A stretch of DNA of 64,000 nucleotides from Streptomyces sp. NBC_01264 (GTDB lineage: Bacteria; Actinomycetota; Actinomycetes; Streptomycetales; Streptomycetaceae): the NCBI RefSeq assembly GCF_026340675.1, contig NZ_JAPEOX010000002.1, positions 1,302,001 through 1,366,000 of the forward strand, written 5' to 3'. The translations under genes were made by a program, and so were the position numbers. Below are positions 1 to 8,612 of the stretch, in pieces; the stretch's first letter is position 1; each line of letters starts with the position of its first letter. Under the pieces are notes generated by a model, which had not been told where the DNA came from, ran no database searches, and worked only from the letters and a program-made list of their open reading frames with translations.

Positions 1-461
1 CCTCGCTGGACGGCGAGCACGCGGAGGCCGAGCGGCGCTACCGCCGCGCGGCGGACGCTCTCGAAGAGGCCGGCTACGTACCGGTGGCGCTGACCATGCG
101 GGTGCAGGCGGCCCGCGAGTGCGCCCGCCGGGGCCGGGCGGACGAGGCGGCCCGCAGGATCGCGGAACTGCTCGCGCGGCGTGAGGAGATGGACGTCCGG
201 GGCCGGATCCTGTGCCTGTCCGCCGCCGTACTGGGCGCCGCGGCGCAGGGCCGCGCCGAGCCGGTGCGCGCCGAGGTGCTGCGCCTGCTCCGGGACCTCG
301 ACGACCCGTGCCTGCGGGGCGAGGTCTGCTTCGACCTGGCCCGGGCCCACCGCCTCCTGGGCGAGGGGACCGAGGCCCTGGCCATGGCCGGGCGGGCCGC
401 CGAGAGCTACGCGGCCGTCGGCGCGGTGAAACCGCTGGAGGCGGTACGGGCATGGATGTGA
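1..461 (+). CDS. C-terminal part of a TPR-like helical repeat protein
   Basis: The reading frame is open from the left edge (codons from base 3) to a TGA at 459-461, so the start lies outside the window. The visible ~152 residues are Ala/Arg/Glu-rich paired helices with TPR-like spacing (for example AERRYRRAADALEEAGY and GEGTEALAMAGRAAESYAAV). Such repeats usually scaffold protein-protein contacts, and no catalytic motif is visible. The end overlaps the start of the following protease gene by 10 bases, so the two are probably co-transcribed and translationally coupled. It could be the tail of a larger regulator of the STAND/TPR kind; the missing N-terminus prevents a decision. Confidence 0.6.
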   Translation, partial: SLDGEHAEAERRYRRAADALEEAGYVPVALTMRVQAARECARRGRADEAARRIAELLARREEMDVRGRILCLSAAVLGAAAQGRAEPVRAEVLRLLRDLDDPCLRGEVCFDLARAHRLLGEGTEALAMAGRAAESYAAVGAVKPLEAVRAWM

Positions 462-1330
462 GCGGTGCGCCCTGGCGGCGCGAGCGGCGGCCGCACGCGT
501 CGGGGATGCCCGCGTGGAGCATGCCGGCCGGCGGGGACCCCGGCGACGCCCTGCCGACGGCCCTGTTCGCGGGGATCGGCCCGCGCTGGGCGTGGGAGGG
601 CGCGACCGGAGAGGGCGTACGGGTCTGCGTGCTCGACAGCGGTGTCCAGGCCGGGCATCCGCTCGTCGGCACGGTCGAGCGGGCCTGGCAGGTGGTGACC
701 GCCGAGGGCCGGGCTCCGCGGGTGGAGGAGTGCGAGCCGCAGGACGGTGCCGGGCACGGCACCGCCTGCGCGGGGATCATCCGCTCCCTCGCGCCCGGGG
801 CTTCGCTCAGTTCGCTCAAGGTGCTCGGCGACGGAAGGGCGGGCAGCGCCTCCGCGCTGATCGCCGGGCTGGCCTTCGCGATCGAGGAGGGGTTCGATGT
901 CATCAGCATGAGCCTGTCGACGACCCGGGTCGAATTCCGCGACCGGCTGGCCGAGTTGTGCGACCGCGCCTACTTCCGGCGGACCGCGGTGGTGGCGGCG
1001 GCGCACAACCTGCCCATCGAGAGCTTTCCCTGGAACTTCGCCTCGGTGATCTCGGTCGCCAGCCACGCCGAGCCGGACGGCATGCGCTTCTACTACAACG
1101 CCGCTCCCCCGGTCGAGTTCCGTGCCCGGGGGGTGCGCGTACCGGTGGCGAGCCTGGGTGGCGGCACGGTCCGCAACACCGGGAACAGCTTCGCGGCGCC
1201 GCACATGGCCGGGATCGCGGCCCTCGTCCTGAGCAAGCATCCGTGGCTCACGCCGTTCCAGCTCAAGAGCGTCCTGTACCACTGCGCGGCGAACGTATCG
1301 GTCCGAGGAGAAGGAGGCAGAGAAGAATGA
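452..1330 (+). CDS. Subtilisin-like S8 family serine protease, no signal peptide
   Basis: A 292-aa peptidase S8 domain. The catalytic triad is visible in order: Asp62 in VLDSGV, His102 in GHGTACAG, and Ser246 in GNSFAAPHMAG, with oxyanion-hole Asn186 in AAAHN. The ATG at 452 is chosen because it overlaps the upstream stop and starts where homology begins; the longer open frame upstream is a shadow. There is no signal peptide or propeptide, so it should act in the cytoplasm, unlike secreted subtilisins. S8 proteases of this compact type are found in RiPP loci as leader peptidases. A precursor peptide and radical SAM enzyme lie about 7 kb away on the other strand, so processing of that peptide is a reasonable inference, not proven. 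Its stop overlaps the GAF gene (ATGA). Confidence 0.85.
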   Translation: MDVSGAPWRRERRPHASGMPAWSMPAGGDPGDALPTALFAGIGPRWAWEGATGEGVRVCVLDSGVQAGHPLVGTVERAWQVVTAEGRAPRVEECEPQDGAGHGTACAGIIRSLAPGASLSSLKVLGDGRAGSASALIAGLAFAIEEGFDVISMSLSTTRVEFRDRLAELCDRAYFRRTAVVAAAHNLPIESFPWNFASVISVASHAEPDGMRFYYNAAPPVEFRARGVRVPVASLGGGTVRNTGNSFAAPHMAGIAALVLSKHPWLTPFQLKSVLYHCAANVSVRGEGGREE

Positions 1331-1965
1331 AACCCTGGCCGCACGATCTGATGGCCACCGAACGCCGGCTCCTGCAGTCTGTCGTCACGGTGGCCCGGTA
1401 CATCTACGGGGCGGCCGCGTCCTCGGTCTTCATGGTGAGCCCCGACACCGGCGAGCTGATCTTCGCGGCGGTGGCGGGCGAGGGCGAACAGGGCCTGGTC
1501 GGCCGGCGCTTCGAGCCAGGCACCGGCATCGCCGGCTGGGTGGCGGCCAGCGGGCAGCCGCTGATCACGGACGACGTGGGCGCGACGGACCGGTTCGCCC
1601 GCGACGCCGCGGCCTCCACCGGGTACGTTCCCGCGAGCATCATGGCCGCCCCGCTCATCGCGGACGGGGAGTGCATCGGCGTGATCGAGGTACTGGACCG
1701 CCACGCCCACGCCGAGCACGCTCCCGGCCGGGAGCTCGACGACATCGAGCTGCTGGGTCTGCTCGCCACGCAGGCCGCCCTGAGCCTCGCGCTGCTGCGG
1801 CGCAGCGAGCAGGCCGCGAGCGGGGGGCCGCGCCTGGGAGAGCTGGTGGCCCGGCTGTCCGAGCACGCGGTCATGGACGCGTCCGACCCGTTGGCCGTCT
1901 CCCTGCTGAGCCTCTCGCTGGACCTGCTGGACCGCGGCGCGCACCCCGGTTCGAAGGTGGTCTGA
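1327..1965 (+). CDS. GAF-domain protein
   Basis: A 212-aa protein starting at the ATG of an ATGA overlap with the protease gene, preceded by a strong GGAG-type ribosome site. Residues ~15-160 form one GAF domain: the fold is recognised from the YIYGAAASSVFMV start, the GIAGWVAASGQPLITDDV segment and the APLIADGECIGVIEVLD strand pair. GAF domains bind small ligands or act as dimerising sensors. No kinase, phosphatase or DNA-binding output domain follows; the C-terminus is about 50 helical residues. It probably senses something for the TPR/S8 operon, but the ligand is unknown. Confidence 0.75.
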   Translation: MKPWPHDLMATERRLLQSVVTVARYIYGAAASSVFMVSPDTGELIFAAVAGEGEQGLVGRRFEPGTGIAGWVAASGQPLITDDVGATDRFARDAAASTGYVPASIMAAPLIADGECIGVIEVLDRHAHAEHAPGRELDDIELLGLLATQAALSLALLRRSEQAASGGPRLGELVARLSEHAVMDASDPLAVSLLSLSLDLLDRGAHPGSKVV

Positions 1966-2047
1966 CGGCCGAAGGAGACGGAACGCAGACGTACCGGCGA
2001 CGCACCGGAGACGCGCACGGAACGGGCCCCTCCTACCCTCCTGGCCT

Positions 2048-3328
2048 ATGGTCCACAGTGCCGAGGCCGAGGCTCCGTCGTTTCCCGAACTACTGCGCTT
2101 CAAGCGCGTCCAGGCCGGGCTCACCCAGCGGACGCTCGCCGACCTGTCGACGATCAGCCCGCGGACGATCCGCGCCCTGGAGTCGGGGCGGGTGAACGCG
2201 CGGATGCAGACCGTCCGGCTGCTCGCCGACGCCCTGGGCCTGGACGGCCTGGCGCGGGAGCTGTTCGTCACCGCGGGGCTGCGCGGCGGGGGGCCGGCTC
2301 CGGTCGGGGCCGAGCCCTGCCCGGCGGTGCCCCGGTCCGTCAACGCCCTCCTCGGACGGGACGTCGAGGTCCGGGCGATGGTGGGCGCCCTGGAGTCGGA
2401 CCACCGCCGGATGATCTCGCTCTCGGGGCTCGCCGGCGTGGGGAAGTCGCGGGTGGCGGTGGAGACGGCGGCCCGGCTGAGCTCCCGGCGCGGCTGGCCG
2501 GTCCTGTGGATCGGTCCGGGGACGGCCCCGGGCGGTCACGGCACGGCCTTCGGCCCCTTGCTGCGCTCCTTGCGCCTGCTCGTCGAATCGGGTGCGCAGG
2601 ACGTGTCCGCGGTCTGCCGGCTGATCGGCCGGCACGAGCTGCTGCTCGTGCTCGACGGGGTCGCGGACGCGCGGGACCCGGTCGGGGTGGAGGAGCTGCT
2701 GGCGTACTGCCCGGGCATCCGGGTGGTCAGTACGTCGCGGGCGCCGTGGAACGTGGCCGGGGTCCAGGCGACGGTGCTCGCGCCGCTGGACGTCCCCGGA
2801 CCGGAGGCGGAGGGGCCAGGGTCCCTGGACGTCCTCGGCGCCGTACCGTCAGTGCGGCTGCTCGTGGACCGGCTCTCGGAGGTCCGGCCGGGGTTCGTGC
2901 TCGGCCGGGCGGACGCGACGGCGGCGGTGCGGCTGTGCCGGACCCTGGACGGTCTGCCAGCCGCGCTGGAAGCGGCTGCGGCGGGGTGCGGGGTACTGAG
3001 CCTGCGCCGGCTCGCGGACATGCCGGCGGCCGAGTTGCTCGATCTCCCGGCGGCCGCCCGGCCCGTGGGTGCGCCCGGGACGATCGGCTGCCCGATCCGG
3101 TCGGGGGTCCAGCGGCTGGCCCCCTGGCCCCGTAAGCTCCTCGGCGAACTGGCCGGATTCGCGAAGGCGTTTACCGCCTGCGAGGCCGCCGAGGCGCTGG
3201 GCCTGCCGATGAACCAGGTAGTCGACGGACTGGGCGCGCTGACGGGCGGAGGGTTCGTCCGCGCCGCGCACGAGGAGGCGGAGACCCGCCTGCACCTGCC
3301 CAACCTGGTGCGGGCGGCCCTGGCCTGA
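2048..3328 (+). CDS. XRE-family regulator with STAND/NB-ARC-type ATPase domain
   Basis: A 426-aa protein. Residues ~12-68 are a helix-turn-helix of the XRE class (QAGLTQRTLADLSTISPRTI). A P-loop follows (GLAGVGKS, residues 127-134) and a Walker B strand (ELLLVLDGV, ~197-205), typical of AfsR-like STAND ATPases that switch on ligand or nucleotide binding. There is no TPR tail, so it is shorter than the usual multi-domain members. The ATG at 2048 has no clear Shine-Dalgarno sequence (upstream CCCTCCTGG is not one), so a leaderless start is possible. It is a candidate pathway-specific regulator for the neighbouring peptide locus. Confidence 0.8.
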   Translation: MVHSAEAEAPSFPELLRFKRVQAGLTQRTLADLSTISPRTIRALESGRVNARMQTVRLLADALGLDGLARELFVTAGLRGGGPAPVGAEPCPAVPRSVNALLGRDVEVRAMVGALESDHRRMISLSGLAGVGKSRVAVETAARLSSRRGWPVLWIGPGTAPGGHGTAFGPLLRSLRLLVESGAQDVSAVCRLIGRHELLLVLDGVADARDPVGVEELLAYCPGIRVVSTSRAPWNVAGVQATVLAPLDVPGPEAEGPGSLDVLGAVPSVRLLVDRLSEVRPGFVLGRADATAAVRLCRTLDGLPAALEAAAAGCGVLSLRRLADMPAAELLDLPAAARPVGAPGTIGCPIRSGVQRLAPWPRKLLGELAGFAKAFTACEAAEALGLPMNQVVDGLGALTGGGFVRAAHEEAETRLHLPNLVRAALA

Positions 3329-3343
3329 ACACCTGACTCCGGT

Positions 3344-5209
3344 TCAGCCCAGGTGCTCCGCGAGGAAGCGCTCCACGGCTGCGTAGTAGGCCTGCCGGTT
3401 GGCGGGCCGGGCAATTCCGTGGCCCTCGTCGGGGAACAGCAGGTACTCGTACGGGAGGTGCTTGGCCTCCAGCGCCGCGACGATCTGCTCGGCCTCCGCC
3501 CGGGGCACGCGGACGTCGTTGGCGCCCTGGACGATCAGGAGCGGGATGCGGATCTCGTCGACCCGGGACAGCGGAGAGCGCTCCCACAGCATGGCGCGTT
3601 CCGTTTCCGGGTCCCCCACCTGGGCGTGCATGAACGAGCGCAGTGCGGTGCGGTAGGGCGCCCCGGCCGCGAGCAGCGTCAGCAGGTTCGACGGACCGCA
3701 GAGGTCGATCGCGCACCTGAACACCTCCGGGGTGAAGGCGGCCCCGACCAGGGCGGCGTACCCCCCGTACGAGCAGCCCATGATCGCGATCCGGGCGGGG
3801 TCGATGCCGCCGCCCGCGACGAGGTGCGCGACCGCGTCGAGCAGGTCGGTCTGCATCGCGGCGCCCCACTGCTTTGCGCCCAGGTTGCGGAAGTGCTTGC
3901 CGTAGCCCGTCGAACCGCGGAAGTTGACCTGGACGCAGGCGTAGCCGCGATTGGCCAGGAGCTGCGCCTCCTCGTCGAAGGCGAAGGTGTGCCGGGCCCA
4001 GGGCCCGCCGTGCACGTTCACCACCGCGGGCAGGCCGGTGCGTTCGGCGCCGGGCGGCCAGGTGACGTAGCCGTGGACGGTGACCCCGTCGCGCGCGGAG
4101 AACGCGAAGGGCTCCATCCGGGCCAGCGTGTACGCCTCCAGCTCCCGCTGGTGGCTGAAGAGGTGGCGCAGCGTCCCGGCCGGCCGGTCGTAGACGTAGT
4201 AGAGGACGGGACCGGCTCCGGTCACCACCGAGACCGTCCACAGCCGGTCGGCCCGGTCGGTGCGGTCCACGTAGACCTCGCCGTCGACCGACAGGAGGGC
4301 GAGCTCGCCGTGGATCCGGCCGATGTCCTTGCCGAACTCCTCGTCGAGGAAGACCCGTTCGTCGCGGTCCTTGGCGAAGAGCACGGCTTGCGGCAGGCGG
4401 CTCACCGGGTCGAACTCGACCTGTTTGACGTCGTACACCGGGTCCTCGGCGAGCAGCGTGCGCCGTCCGGTCGCGAGGTCGACGGCGAACAGCCGGCCGG
4501 CGTTGGCGCCGATCGAGGAGAGCAGGTGGCAGGTGGCGCCGTCGCGGGAGAAACCGACGACGCGCGTCCCCATCGCGTCCTCGTACGGCACGTCCAGCCA
4601 GGGCGGGGCGCCGTCCGGTCCGCCCGGCGCCCCGGGTCCCTGCGGCGGGTCGAGGAACACGGACAGGCCGCCGTCGGGCTTCATCACCGTGCCGCCGCGC
4701 ACCCGCAGATCGGTGTCCACGAGCCAGCTGACGTAGCCGGGGTTCTCCGCGACCTTGGTGAGCCGGTCCGTCAGCAGATCCAGGGCGTAGACGTCGTGCA
4801 GCCCCGGCCGGTCCTTGTTCAGCCCGATCAGCAGGGTCGTCGGGTGCCACCGGTTGTGCGCCAGCACGCGGGCCTGGACGCCGTCGAAGGGCGTGGCGCA
4901 GCGCTCGCGGCCGGTGACCAGGTCGACGAGGTGGACCCGCCAGCTCTCGTCGCCGTCCCGGTCGCGCAGGTAGAAGAGCGTGCGGTCGTCGTGGCACAGC
5001 CCGTACGTGCGGATGCCGCGGCCCCGGTCGTGCGTGACGGGCCTCCCCTCCCCGGGCCGGTCCACCGGGGCCGTCCACACGTTCAGCACGCCGTCGTCCG
5101 GAGCCAGATGGAAGAGACGGGTGCCGTCCGGGGAGATCTCGGGGACGAGGTGGGTCGGGTTGCCGAACAGGACGGAGTGCGGGATCAGCGGTACGGCTCG
5201 CGTGGTCAC
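3344..5209 (-). CDS. S9 family (prolyl-oligopeptidase-like) serine peptidase
   Basis: A 621-aa protein: an N-terminal beta-propeller-like half (~residues 1-370, repeated DG/G-rich strands) and a C-terminal alpha/beta hydrolase. The nucleophile is in GCSYGGYA, the Asp in GANDVRVP and the His in DEGHGIARP. The GTG at 5209 is preferred because it overlaps the upstream FAD gene's stop as GTGA; the frame stays open far upstream by chance. S9 acylaminoacyl peptidases cleave short peptides, so in this operon (precursor, rSAM, PqqD-like, FAD enzyme) it may trim the modified peptide. No signal peptide is visible, consistent with cytosolic action. Confidence 0.85.
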   Translation of the reverse strand: MTTRAVPLIPHSVLFGNPTHLVPEISPDGTRLFHLAPDDGVLNVWTAPVDRPGEGRPVTHDRGRGIRTYGLCHDDRTLFYLRDRDGDESWRVHLVDLVTGRERCATPFDGVQARVLAHNRWHPTTLLIGLNKDRPGLHDVYALDLLTDRLTKVAENPGYVSWLVDTDLRVRGGTVMKPDGGLSVFLDPPQGPGAPGGPDGAPPWLDVPYEDAMGTRVVGFSRDGATCHLLSSIGANAGRLFAVDLATGRRTLLAEDPVYDVKQVEFDPVSRLPQAVLFAKDRDERVFLDEEFGKDIGRIHGELALLSVDGEVYVDRTDRADRLWTVSVVTGAGPVLYYVYDRPAGTLRHLFSHQRELEAYTLARMEPFAFSARDGVTVHGYVTWPPGAERTGLPAVVNVHGGPWARHTFAFDEEAQLLANRGYACVQVNFRGSTGYGKHFRNLGAKQWGAAMQTDLLDAVAHLVAGGGIDPARIAIMGCSYGGYAALVGAAFTPEVFRCAIDLCGPSNLLTLLAAGAPYRTALRSFMHAQVGDPETERAMLWERSPLSRVDEIRIPLLIVQGANDVRVPRAEAEQIVAALEAKHLPYEYLLFPDEGHGIARPANRQAYYAAVERFLAEHLG

Positions 5210-6747
5210 GGTTCCCTTCCCGGGGTGGGTGGTTGGACGCCGCGCTCCGAGAACCACCAGTCGCGGAGCCCGGGGAACTGCGCGACGGCCTCGTCGGTGT
5301 CGAGCGGCGGGGCCGCGGGGCGGCCGGCGGAGGGGGTCGGGAGAGCCGCACCGGAGGGGACCAGCGTCTGGGCGCGGAACAGCCGGGTCATCAGCACCGG
5401 GCTGCCGAGCACCGCGCGGGACACCCTGGCCCGCATCCGCTGCCCGGCGGCGGACAGGGGCGCTGCCGCGGGGCCCTGCACCGAGCCGTCCGCGGGGCCC
5501 TGCGTGAAGCCGTCCGCGGAGCCCTGCGTAGAGCCTTGAGCGGGACCCTGCGCGGGGCCGTCCGTGGAGCCCTGCGTAGAGTCCTGCGCGGGGCCTTCCG
5601 CCAGGCCGGAGCCCTCCGCGAGGGCCCGCGCCCGGTCCTGTTCGGTCGCCATCCGCCAGGACTCGGAGGCCGCCTCCGCCACCGCGGCCTGGACCGCGGG
5701 CAGCACCGAGGGCCGGGCGCCGCGCTCCCCCAGCTCCCGGTCCAGTCGCAGCGCGCCGAGCAGCGCGACGGACATCCCGTGCGAGTAGACGGGGTTCACC
5801 GCCGTCAGCGCGTCGCCGATGACCAGGAAGCCTTCGGGCAGGGGCAGCCGCTCGAAGTACCTCCGGCGGTTCGCGGTGGCGCGGAACGGCCGTACCGCGC
5901 CGAGGGGTTCGGCCGCCGCCAGCAGCTCCGCCGCGATCGGCGAGCGCAGCGAGCGCGCGCACTGTGTGAACCCCGGCTCGTCCGACGGCGGTCTGGCCGC
6001 GCGCGTGCCGGTCAGGGTGAAGATCCACCGGCCGTCCTCGATGGGGAACAGCGTGGCTCCGTACCCCGGACGGCCCCGCTCCGGCCGCGGGTGCACCATG
6101 ATCGCCGGGAGGTCGGCGGCGAGGGCGGGGGGTGCCCGGTAGATCCGGGTGGAGTACGCCAGCCCCGGGTCGACCACCTCCTCCTCGACAGCTGGTGCGC
6201 CGATCGCGGTCAGCCATCGCCCGGCCCGCGAACGCCGGCCCGTCGCGTCGACCACGAGCTCGGCGCCGAGCGTCTCGCGGGAGCCGTCCTCGTGCGCGAC
6301 CAGGACACCGGTGACGCGGGACGCGTCCCCGGCCAGTCCCAGGACCCGGGTGCGCTCCCGTACCGCGACCGCCCCGTCGGCCAGGGCCCGCTGCCGGATG
6401 ACGTGGTCCAGCAGCCAGCGGCTGCACGAGACCATGAAGGCCCCGGTCTCGTGGCGGCGGAACCAGCCGTCCGCGCTCAGGATCAGCGCGCCGTCCGGCA
6501 GCCCCCGGCGGTGCGCGCCCCGGGCCAGGAGCGCCTCCAGCGTTCCGGGGAGCACCGTGTCCAGCGCCTCGGCGCCGGCGGTCACCAGCACGTGGCTGTG
6601 GAACGCCTGCGGCAGCCCCGGCCGGACACCCGGTCCGGCCGGGTACCGGCCGCCCTCGACGACGGTGACCTCGTCGACGTGCCGGGAGAGCACCTTGGCC
6701 ACCAGCACCCCCGCGAAGCCTCCGCCGAGGACGACGGCCCGGGTCAT
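5206..6747 (-). CDS. FAD-dependent oxidoreductase (halogenase/monooxygenase-like fold)
   Basis: A 513-aa flavoprotein with an N-terminal dinucleotide-binding fold (VVLGGGFAG, residues ~5-13) and the second FAD motif GDALTAVNPVYSHGMS (~330). This order fits the geranylgeranyl reductase/flavin halogenase/monooxygenase superfamily. The WxWxIP signature of tryptophan halogenases is not visible, so I call only an oxidoreductase. Between the catalytic part and a C-terminal helical tail is a low-complexity insert of repeated Gln-Gly-Ser/Pro units encoded at about 5460-5620. It overlaps the PqqD-like gene upstream and the S9 peptidase downstream by 4 bases each, so it is a core part of the peptide operon. 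An oxidative tailoring role on the peptide is inferred. Confidence 0.75.
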   Translation of the reverse strand: MTRAVVLGGGFAGVLVAKVLSRHVDEVTVVEGGRYPAGPGVRPGLPQAFHSHVLVTAGAEALDTVLPGTLEALLARGAHRRGLPDGALILSADGWFRRHETGAFMVSCSRWLLDHVIRQRALADGAVAVRERTRVLGLAGDASRVTGVLVAHEDGSRETLGAELVVDATGRRSRAGRWLTAIGAPAVEEEVVDPGLAYSTRIYRAPPALAADLPAIMVHPRPERGRPGYGATLFPIEDGRWIFTLTGTRAARPPSDEPGFTQCARSLRSPIAAELLAAAEPLGAVRPFRATANRRRYFERLPLPEGFLVIGDALTAVNPVYSHGMSVALLGALRLDRELGERGARPSVLPAVQAAVAEAASESWRMATEQDRARALAEGSGLAEGPAQDSTQGSTDGPAQGPAQGSTQGSADGFTQGPADGSVQGPAAAPLSAAGQRMRARVSRAVLGSPVLMTRLFRAQTLVPSGAALPTPSAGRPAAPPLDTDEAVAQFPGLRDWWFSERGVQPPTPGREP

Positions 6748-7061
6748 GACCGCGCGGCCGGCTCGCTCCGTGTGGGCCGCGTTCCGGCTTCCGTCTCCTC
6801 GATGAGGTCGGCTTCGACCATGGAGCTGATGAAGGCGTCCACTTCCGCGCGGATGCGGGCCGTCATCACCGGGTTGTGCCCCGCGAACAGCAGGGAGAGG
6901 TTCCTGATGACCGTCTCCCGGTCCCCGTCGCTCTCCACGAGCGCCCAGATCTGGGCGGCCGTCGCGTTCAGGGTGCGGAAGTCGCCGGACTCGCTGTGGT
7001 AGAGCGAGATGCCGTCCCCGGTCTCCTGCCAGATCACCGCGTCACTGATGTGCAGGGACAT
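6744..7061 (-). CDS. PqqD-family peptide-recognition protein (RRE)
   Basis: A 105-aa protein with the PqqD winged-helix layout. It has an N-terminal strand pair (DAVIWQETGDGISLYH), the characteristic LNATAAQIWALVE helix at residues ~31-43, and a C-terminal helix ending LIEETEAG. PqqD-like domains bind the leader of RiPP precursors and present it to a radical SAM enzyme. It overlaps the end of the rSAM gene by 20 bases and the start of the FAD gene by 4, matching a discrete RiPP recognition element in an operon. The C-terminal ~15 residues are an extra Arg/Pro-rich tail. Confidence 0.85.
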   Translation of the reverse strand: MSLHISDAVIWQETGDGISLYHSESGDFRTLNATAAQIWALVESDGDRETVIRNLSLLFAGHNPVMTARIRAEVDAFISSMVEADLIEETEAGTRPTRSEPAARS

Positions 7062-8541
7062 CGCCCAGCCTCCTGTTCACCGGCATGATCGGAATCAGTT
7101 CGCCCACCTTGATCGCGGGCACGGGCGCCGGCGGGCGGACGTAGGTCTTCCACTGTTCGTGGGCCTCGTGCACCTCCCCGGTGGCGACCAGCCGCGGGAC
7201 GGTCATCTCGGGTCCGTCCAGAGCGAGTTCGGCGCGGGTCACCCCGGTCTCCTGCCACAGCTGCGTGGTGACTCCGTGCCGCAGGATCCGGCACAGGTGG
7301 CGGCTGTTGCGCCGCAGGTCCCCGGACTCCGACATGTGCGCGGCCCGGCAGCCACCGCCGCAGTTCGCCTTGATGTAGCACTTCTCGCAGTCGGCGTGGA
7401 ACTCCCCGCCGTACACGGTGCTCCGGCGCATCGAGGTGAGCACCGGACTGGCGAAGATCTCCGACAGCCGCTGCTTCCTGATGTTTCCAGCGAACTCCCC
7501 TTTGCCCGTGACGAGTTTGCACGGGTAGACGTCACCGAGGGAGTTGACGTAGATCTCGTGCCCGCCCATCCCGCAGTTGCCCTTGACCGAGCACGCGGTG
7601 ACCGGCCTGGGGCCGTCCGGCTTGAGCTTGCCGGCGACCGGCGAGGTCCAGACGAGCTGCTGCACGTCGAGGTGGTCCTGCCACCCGAAGTCGTAGGAGT
7701 CGTCCGCGCCCCGGCCCAGGTCGTTGTGGTTCATCAGCCGGACGCTGTGGATCTCGATCCCGTCGAGGAAGGAGGCGAAGTCCTCCAGCTCGTGGATGTT
7801 GTCCGAGGTGACGATGTGGTTGATGGCCGGCGCCACCCCGGCCTCATTGAGGAGCTGGATCGCCCGGTGGGTCTTGGCGAAGGCGCCCTTGCCGCGGGTG
7901 CGGTCGTGGGTCTCGGCCGTACCTCCGTCGAGGCTCACGGTGACGGCGTCGAAGAGCTCGGCGAACCGCCTGGCCTTCTCCTCGGTCCGGATCATCGTCG
8001 CGTTGGTGATGATGTTGACCTTGAGGCCGCTGTTCTTGGCGTGCTCGACGACCTGGAAGAGATCCTTGCGGAGCATCGGCTCGCCGCCGGTGAAGATGAT
8101 GGTCCCGGCGCCGAAGTCGGCGATCTGCGAGACCAGGTCCAGGGACTCGGCGGTGTCGAGCTCTCCCGGAAGGCACTTCTCCGAGGAGGCGTAGCAGTAG
8201 GGACAGCGCAGGTTGCAGCCGTCGGTGATGGCGTAGTACGCGACGCCCAGGGGCGGTTCGCCCAGCCTGACCTTGGGCTTGTTGCCGTTGAAGTACACGA
8301 TCCAGTTCAGGATGAGCTTGGCGAGGACGCGTTCCGTCGCATCGTCCTGCTCCAGCCCCGGCTGCTCCCCGCGGGCCCGGGCCGCCGCCAGTGTTTCGAG
8401 GACCCGGAACTCGTGTCCGGAGAGGACGCACCGGGCGGCCACCTCCGGGTTGACCACGAGGTGGTCCTCACCGTGCACGAAGTACGTCAAGTCGTTGGGC
8501 ACCTCGAACAACGACAGGTTCCGAACCAGGTTTCCGCGCAT
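7042..8541 (-). CDS. SPASM-domain radical SAM peptide maturase
   Basis: A 499-aa enzyme. The radical SAM cluster motif CxxxCxxC is at residues 109-116 (CNLRCPYC), followed by the GGEPMLR glycine motif. The C-terminal third is a Cys-rich SPASM/twitch region holding auxiliary Fe-S ligands (CSVKGNCGMGG, then CEKCYIKANCGGGC). The start ATG at 8541 is fixed by GAGGAGGC five bases upstream; the longer open frame is a shadow. About 100 residues precede the SAM barrel and could hold a partial recognition domain. SPASM maturases install C-C, C-S or C-N crosslinks in RiPPs. It lies 71 bases after the candidate precursor and overlaps the PqqD-like gene, so it most likely modifies that peptide. Confidence 0.9.
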   Translation of the reverse strand: MRGNLVRNLSLFEVPNDLTYFVHGEDHLVVNPEVAARCVLSGHEFRVLETLAAARARGEQPGLEQDDATERVLAKLILNWIVYFNGNKPKVRLGEPPLGVAYYAITDGCNLRCPYCYASSEKCLPGELDTAESLDLVSQIADFGAGTIIFTGGEPMLRKDLFQVVEHAKNSGLKVNIITNATMIRTEEKARRFAELFDAVTVSLDGGTAETHDRTRGKGAFAKTHRAIQLLNEAGVAPAINHIVTSDNIHELEDFASFLDGIEIHSVRLMNHNDLGRGADDSYDFGWQDHLDVQQLVWTSPVAGKLKPDGPRPVTACSVKGNCGMGGHEIYVNSLGDVYPCKLVTGKGEFAGNIRKQRLSEIFASPVLTSMRRSTVYGGEFHADCEKCYIKANCGGGCRAAHMSESGDLRRNSRHLCRILRHGVTTQLWQETGVTRAELALDGPEMTVPRLVATGEVHEAHEQWKTYVRPPAPVPAIKVGELIPIMPVNRRLGDVPAHQ

Positions 8542-8612
8542 CCCGCCTCCTCTCTGGACTGGCACAGGCGCGGCCCGACGCGAACGGCCGCCGGACCCCG
8601 CCTGTGGAACGG

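Noticed and set aside
5206..6747. Flavin-dependent halogenase
   Set aside because: The fold is compatible but the WxWxIP motif and the active-site Lys context are not visible, so only an oxidoreductase is claimed.
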